Shown here in pieces: positions 59,946-64,000 of a DNA stretch of 64,000 bases. The translations under genes were made by a program, and so were the position numbers. The DNA lies in contig MCGE01000005.1 of assembly GCA_002105175.1 (NCBI GenBank), positions 806,001 to 870,000 on the forward strand, written 5' to 3'. The stretch is from Absidia repens (Eukaryota > Mucoromycota > Mucoromycetes > Mucorales > Cunninghamellaceae). The notes beneath the pieces were generated by a model. It was not told the DNA's origin, made no database searches, and saw only the letters and a program-made list of their open reading frames with translations. Every line of letters begins with the position of its first letter. Position 1 is the first letter of the stretch.

Positions 59946-61587
59946 AAAAATGTGGCCTCCCTGAGGTATTGGTTTGCGATTTTTTTGACCCTTATAAAAA
60001 AGGACCTCCTACCACTTTTTTTCTTGTTACCTTCATTTTATAACTATGAGAACCACGCATCTCCATCCGCATGTTGGTTCTCTTCTCATGACAGAAACGG
60101 TCACAGTTTAACAATGTCTGTATGGCAGTTCTCTTCTATGCTTGGTTTTGGACTCATCATGGAGCAATTTGACCATTTTGGCCTCGTTCATTTTACCCCT
60201 TTTACTTTAGAATATATTATCACTCATCATAGGATAGTTTATTCTCTTTTAGTTATACTATTTTTCTTACATTATGTTTATTCTACAACCCGATACCTCA
60301 ATTACACACACTCCACATCCACATCCACATTCACATCCATATCCATGGACCCCGAAATACTTCATCTTTAGGTAGGTGTCAATATAGCAACCTAAAATCA
60401 TAAAGTTTAGTTTCATTGCCAAAATTTATATCAACATTATCAGAAAATATTCCTTGTCGTTTTACCATTAGCCAATCATACAGTCAATTGCCATATCGTA
60501 GGGTATAAATGCATCTAGAAAATAAGAAGAAGCGAATAGGCATGTGCTCGTTTGTGTGGCCCTTCAAAAAAGATTGGCTGCTAATTAATATCGCCGAACT
60601 GTAGCTATTAATGCTCTGTCTAATGATTACTCACCGTCTTCACTGTGAGAAAGAGAAAGACAAACGTGCAAGTATCTTCTTGCTATTTCCACCATTTTGC
60701 ACTTTAGTTGGCGACTCCGAAGCGCCAATTGGGAGTATTTTCTCAAGTCAGTTAAAAAAATACTAAGGTGAGTAAGTATCTCCGCCATTTCACACTTTGG
60801 TGGACAGTGCCTTGGGAGTATTTTTTATGGGGGGTCTGTCAAAGGAAAGAAAAAAAAAAGAGTTTCGAAGACAGGGAATAATTTTAGTGAGCTTTTTTTT
60901 TGGGGTATTACATCTTATGCATGGAATTAAAAGACGGTTCTTAACATCGGGAAATCACCACAAAGTTACTCCACCTGCCCACACTGCACCAACAAAGCTC
61001 GATTTTTTTTGGGGGAGAAATGTCCCAATTTTTATTGACTTCGTCCCAATTTTTTAATTTGAGGTTGTCCCAAAAGCTCCTCCGGTGTTTAAAAAAGAAG
61101 CAGGCTTTGACCCATTTGACAATACGATTCCGTGCGACTGTGCCGCGGGGATTCCCCTTATCTTTCACGGAATGGAAAACCCCGCAAAAAAAAAGGGAAG
61201 TTTAATATTTTTTCATTGGTTCGTTTGTAGTATCAAATTTTATCGGTGATGTTCCTGTTGATGGTTGTCCTTTGTTTTTCTTTGTTCCAAAATATTGTTG
61301 ATGCAGTGCCGCATATAACAGCACAGTTCTTCTTCCGTTTCTCCCCTACCCCTGATAATTATTTATGTTCACGGACAACAGTACTGTCAACAAATCACGG
61401 GGAAAATAAGTTTATCATAAGGGTGACCAAAATTGGTATGTTGTTGTGTAACGAAAAATCAATCGCTATTTTAAATCCCGCCATATCTATTTTATTTATT
61501 GGAGGAATTTTTCTTTTTATTCTTTCTCCTTTTTTCTTTCTTTTATTTTTTCATTTTCATTTTTACCCTTACAATCATTATATAGTT
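59946..61587. promoter_or_regulatory. Region upstream of urease
   Basis: Contains a TATA-like TATAAAAA (59993-60000), a small ORF (60114-60371), two adjacent imperfect copies of a CCATTT-CACTTT-GGCG element (about 60690-60825), and the urease promoter. AAATCCCGCC lies at 61473-61482, about 105 bp before the urease ATG, followed by a pyrimidine-rich leader. Inverted word TTGGCG...CGCCAA at about 60709-60729. Confidence 0.45.
60114..60371 (+). CDS. Small hypothetical hydrophobic ORF (85 aa)
   Basis: Not recognised. From ATG 60114 the frame reads MSVWQFSSMLGFGLIMEQFD and contains a hydrophobic segment (IVYSLLVILFFLHYVY) and a Ser/Thr-rich tail to TAG. A TATA-like box is about 115 bp upstream. 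The TAG is directly followed by GTAGGT, so a spliced continuation cannot be excluded. The frame could be chance. Confidence 0.28.
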   Translation: MSVWQFSSMLGFGLIMEQFDHFGLVHFTPFTLEYIITHHRIVYSLLVILFFLHYVYSTTRYLNYTHSTSTSTFTSISMDPEILHL

Positions 61588-64000
61588 ATGCGTCTTGTTC
61601 CACGTGAGCTTGACAAACTGCTACTTCACCAAGGTAATAAAATTTATTTTTATCATACAATTTTTTTTTCGCATTGTCATACAAACAGCCACTTCTTTAT
61701 TTTCTATCTTTAGTTGGAGAACTTGCACAAAAACGTTTAGCAAGGGGTGTCAAATTGAATCATACCGAAGCTACTGCTTTAATTGCCGCACAATTATTGG
61801 AACTGATGCGTGATGGTGTTTACACCGTGGCACAATTGATGGATATGGGAAAACAAATGCTTGGACGACGTCATGTTATGACCGAAGTACTGGATATTTT
61901 GGATGAAGTTCAAGTGGAAGGTACATTTCCGGATGGCACTTACTTGGTGACGGTTCATGATCCTATCTGTACTGATAATGGAAACCTTGAATTAGCTCTT
62001 TATGGGTCCTTCCTACCTATTCCTTCGCAAGGCTCCTTTACCTTACCTCCTATTGAACGAACCAAACATGACGTTCCTGGTGCGATTATCGCTGCACCTG
62101 GTACTATTGAATTGAACTCGGGAAGGAAACGAATCTCTCTGACGGTGACAAATCATGGTGATCGTGCTATTCAGGTAGGGAAGAAAAAAAAAGGGGGGTG
62201 GGTGGGGGGAGGAAAAACCTTAAATATGAATACCCTTGCCAAAAATAGAAAAATTATAGAGTTTATAGGATACGAAGGAAAGAAAAAAAGGAAAAAAGAT
62301 GGAGAAACCAGAGGAAAGGGATGATTTGATAGAAAAAGAAATGAAATAAAAATAGGCTACTGACACGATCACTTTCCTTTTTTATCGTATTTTAACAGGT
62401 TGGATCTCACTATCATTTTATCGAAGCCAACGCAGCCCTACATTTCAACCGTGCTTTAGCCTATGGCATGCGATTGGATATTCCTGCTGGATCTGCTGTC
62501 CGTTTTGAGCCGGGTGATTTTAAAACGGTGACATTGGTTGAAATTGGCGGAAACAAAGTGATTACTGGCGGAAACAATCTTGCATCTGGTCCTGTGGATT
62601 TGATCAATTTGCCAGCAATCGTCGAAAATTTGGTGCTAGCTGGATTTATGCACGATGCTAATACTCCTCTCTTACCGAATGCTCCTCCTTATACTTTGGA
62701 TCGTGAATATTATGTGGATCACTTTGGACCTACAACGAATGATCTGATTCGTTTAGGTGACACAAATCTCTGGGCTCGGATTGAAAAGGATTATACTGTG
62801 TATGGTGATGAATGCAAATTTGGTGGGGGCAAAGTGCTTCGAGAAGGAATGGGACAAGCCACATATGCATGCGATGAAGATGTCTTGGATCTCGTTATTA
62901 CAAATGCCATGATTTTTGATTATACTGGTATTTACAAGGCGGATATCGGCATCAAACATGGTATCATTGTCGGTATTGGAAAAGCTGGTAACCCTGATGT
63001 CATGGATGGTGTCACTCCTGGTATGGTTGTGGGTGCAAGTACAGAAGCTTTTGCCGGTGAAGGGAAAATATTTACAGCCGGAGCTATCGATTCCCATGTA
63101 CATTATATCTGTCCACAAATCTGCTCAGAGGTAAGAGATCAAGATGATGGCGGACCACGATTGATTGTACTAACATGTGCTTCTCATTTATAAATTTAGG
63201 CTTTAGCTGGTGGTATCACTACCCTAATCGGCGGTGGGACTGGACCTAATACTGGAACAAATGCAACGACGTGCACTCCTGGCGGACATCACGTTGAATA
63301 TATGATGAAAGCGACCGATGATTTGCCGTTGAATTTTGGATTTACTGGAAAAGGATGTAGCTCAGGGAAACAAGAATTGGTGGAACAAATCAAATCAGGG
63401 TGTCTGGGGCTCAAGGTGCACGAGGATTGGGGTGCTACTCCTGCAGCTATTGACACTTGCTTACAGGTTTGCGATGAATTAGACGTACAGGTAAGGAATA
63501 TAAGATGAAGGGAAAAATAACACAATGGTGACTCCTAAAAACTCATTTCTTAATTGTTTGTAGACTACCATTCATACTGATACTCTTAACGAAGCTGGTT
63601 TTGTGGAATCAACGGTGGCAGCATTTAAAGGAAGGACAATCCATACTTATCATAGTGAAGGTGCTGGTGGTGGTCATGCTCCTGATAGTAAGTCTTTTTT
63701 TTTTTTTAAAAAAAAAAGAAGAAATCAAGGTATCAGTCAATTTATTAAGTTTTTATTTCTTCCATAGTCATTAGTGTTTGTAGTGAAAGCAACGTATTAC
63801 CCTCATCCACCAACCCAACAAGACCATTTACTTCAAACACATTAGACGAACATGTGGACATGCTTATGGTATGCCATCATTTATCCAAAACCATTCCAGA
63901 AGACGTAGCGTTCGCTGAAAGTCGAATTCGGGCGGAAACAATTGCAGCTGAAGATGTTTTACATGATATCGGTGCCATCAGTATGATCAGCTCAGATTGT
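61588..64000 (+). CDS. URE1: Urease, single-chain gamma-beta-alpha form (5' part, runs off the window)
   Basis: Nickel enzyme hydrolysing urea to ammonia and carbamate. Exons 61588-61633, 61714-62174, 62399-63130, 63200-63490, 63564-63687 and 63768 to the edge; all junctions keep frame. Order as in fungal and plant ureases: gamma-like start ([20 protein letters not shown]), beta-like middle ([28 protein letters not shown]), then alpha ([20 protein letters not shown]). Active-site pieces visible: [10 protein letters not shown] (Ni-ligand His pair), LKVHEDWG (carbamylated Lys and His), [10 protein letters not shown] (His), [13 protein letters not shown] (His) and MVCHHL (flap Cys-His). The last Ni-ligand Asp lies beyond 64000. 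All residues seen so far are intact, so the enzyme should be functional and need nickel insertion by UreD/F/G encoded elsewhere. A decayed ureG lies upstream. Confidence 0.97.

Overview
The window looks like nuclear DNA of a filamentous fungus, most likely an early-diverging (Mucoromycota, Mucorales-type) species. The genes are split by short GT-AG introns of roughly 50-190 bp, intergenic DNA is AT-rich with long homopolymers, and the gene set (yippee, dymeclin, transportin, ASCC3/Slh1, single-chain urease) is eukaryotic. Phylum is inferred from the gene set and intron style, not from a search. No rRNA, tRNA, CRISPR or bacterial operon was seen.

Layout. 0.4-3.2 kb: a Ptc1-type PP2C phosphatase (+) converges with a LEA2-domain membrane protein (-). 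4.4-7.9 kb: a 12-exon dymeclin gene (-). 8.7-10.1 kb: a five-exon 133-aa protein whose exons are all short (+), tail to tail with a yippee protein (-). 10.7-12.3 kb: an alpha/beta hydrolase (+). 12.3-15.7 kb: gene-poor DNA with a repeat copy and an ORF remnant. 15.8-21.6 kb: a Vnx1-type vacuolar cation/H+ exchanger with an apparent C-terminal frameshift, then a ceramide synthase (both +). 22.2-27.0 kb: a mitochondrial LEA-like protein, an O-fucosyltransferase-like protein and glutamine synthetase (all -). 29-39.3 kb: a Yap1-type bZIP factor, cytochrome c heme lyase, a PX-domain protein and an SRPK kinase (all -). 42.5-46 kb: transportin (-). 46-50 kb: gene-poor, with small ORFs and remnants. 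50.2-57.8 kb: a 20-exon ASCC3/Slh1 helicase with one apparent frameshift (-). 57.9-59.0 kb: a decayed copy of the urease accessory gene ureG (-). 61.6 kb to the end: the 5' part of urease (+), running off the window.

Cross-cutting observations. At least five copies of an unnamed dispersed repeat (about 330-650 bp) sit in the gene-poor gaps. Read on the sense strand, each resembles a small transcription unit: a CACGTG box, a pyrimidine tract, a conserved core around a GAAA-rich block, then a TTAG/TTAG plus AATAAA-type 3' end. Nearly all confidently modelled genes stop with TAG and none with TAA, and the stop is often embedded in a TTAGNTTAG-like motif. Two otherwise intact genes carry a single-base frame break; assembly error and real mutation cannot be told apart here. 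The genes are mostly unrelated housekeeping functions. The only functional linkage seen is urease next to the ureG relic.
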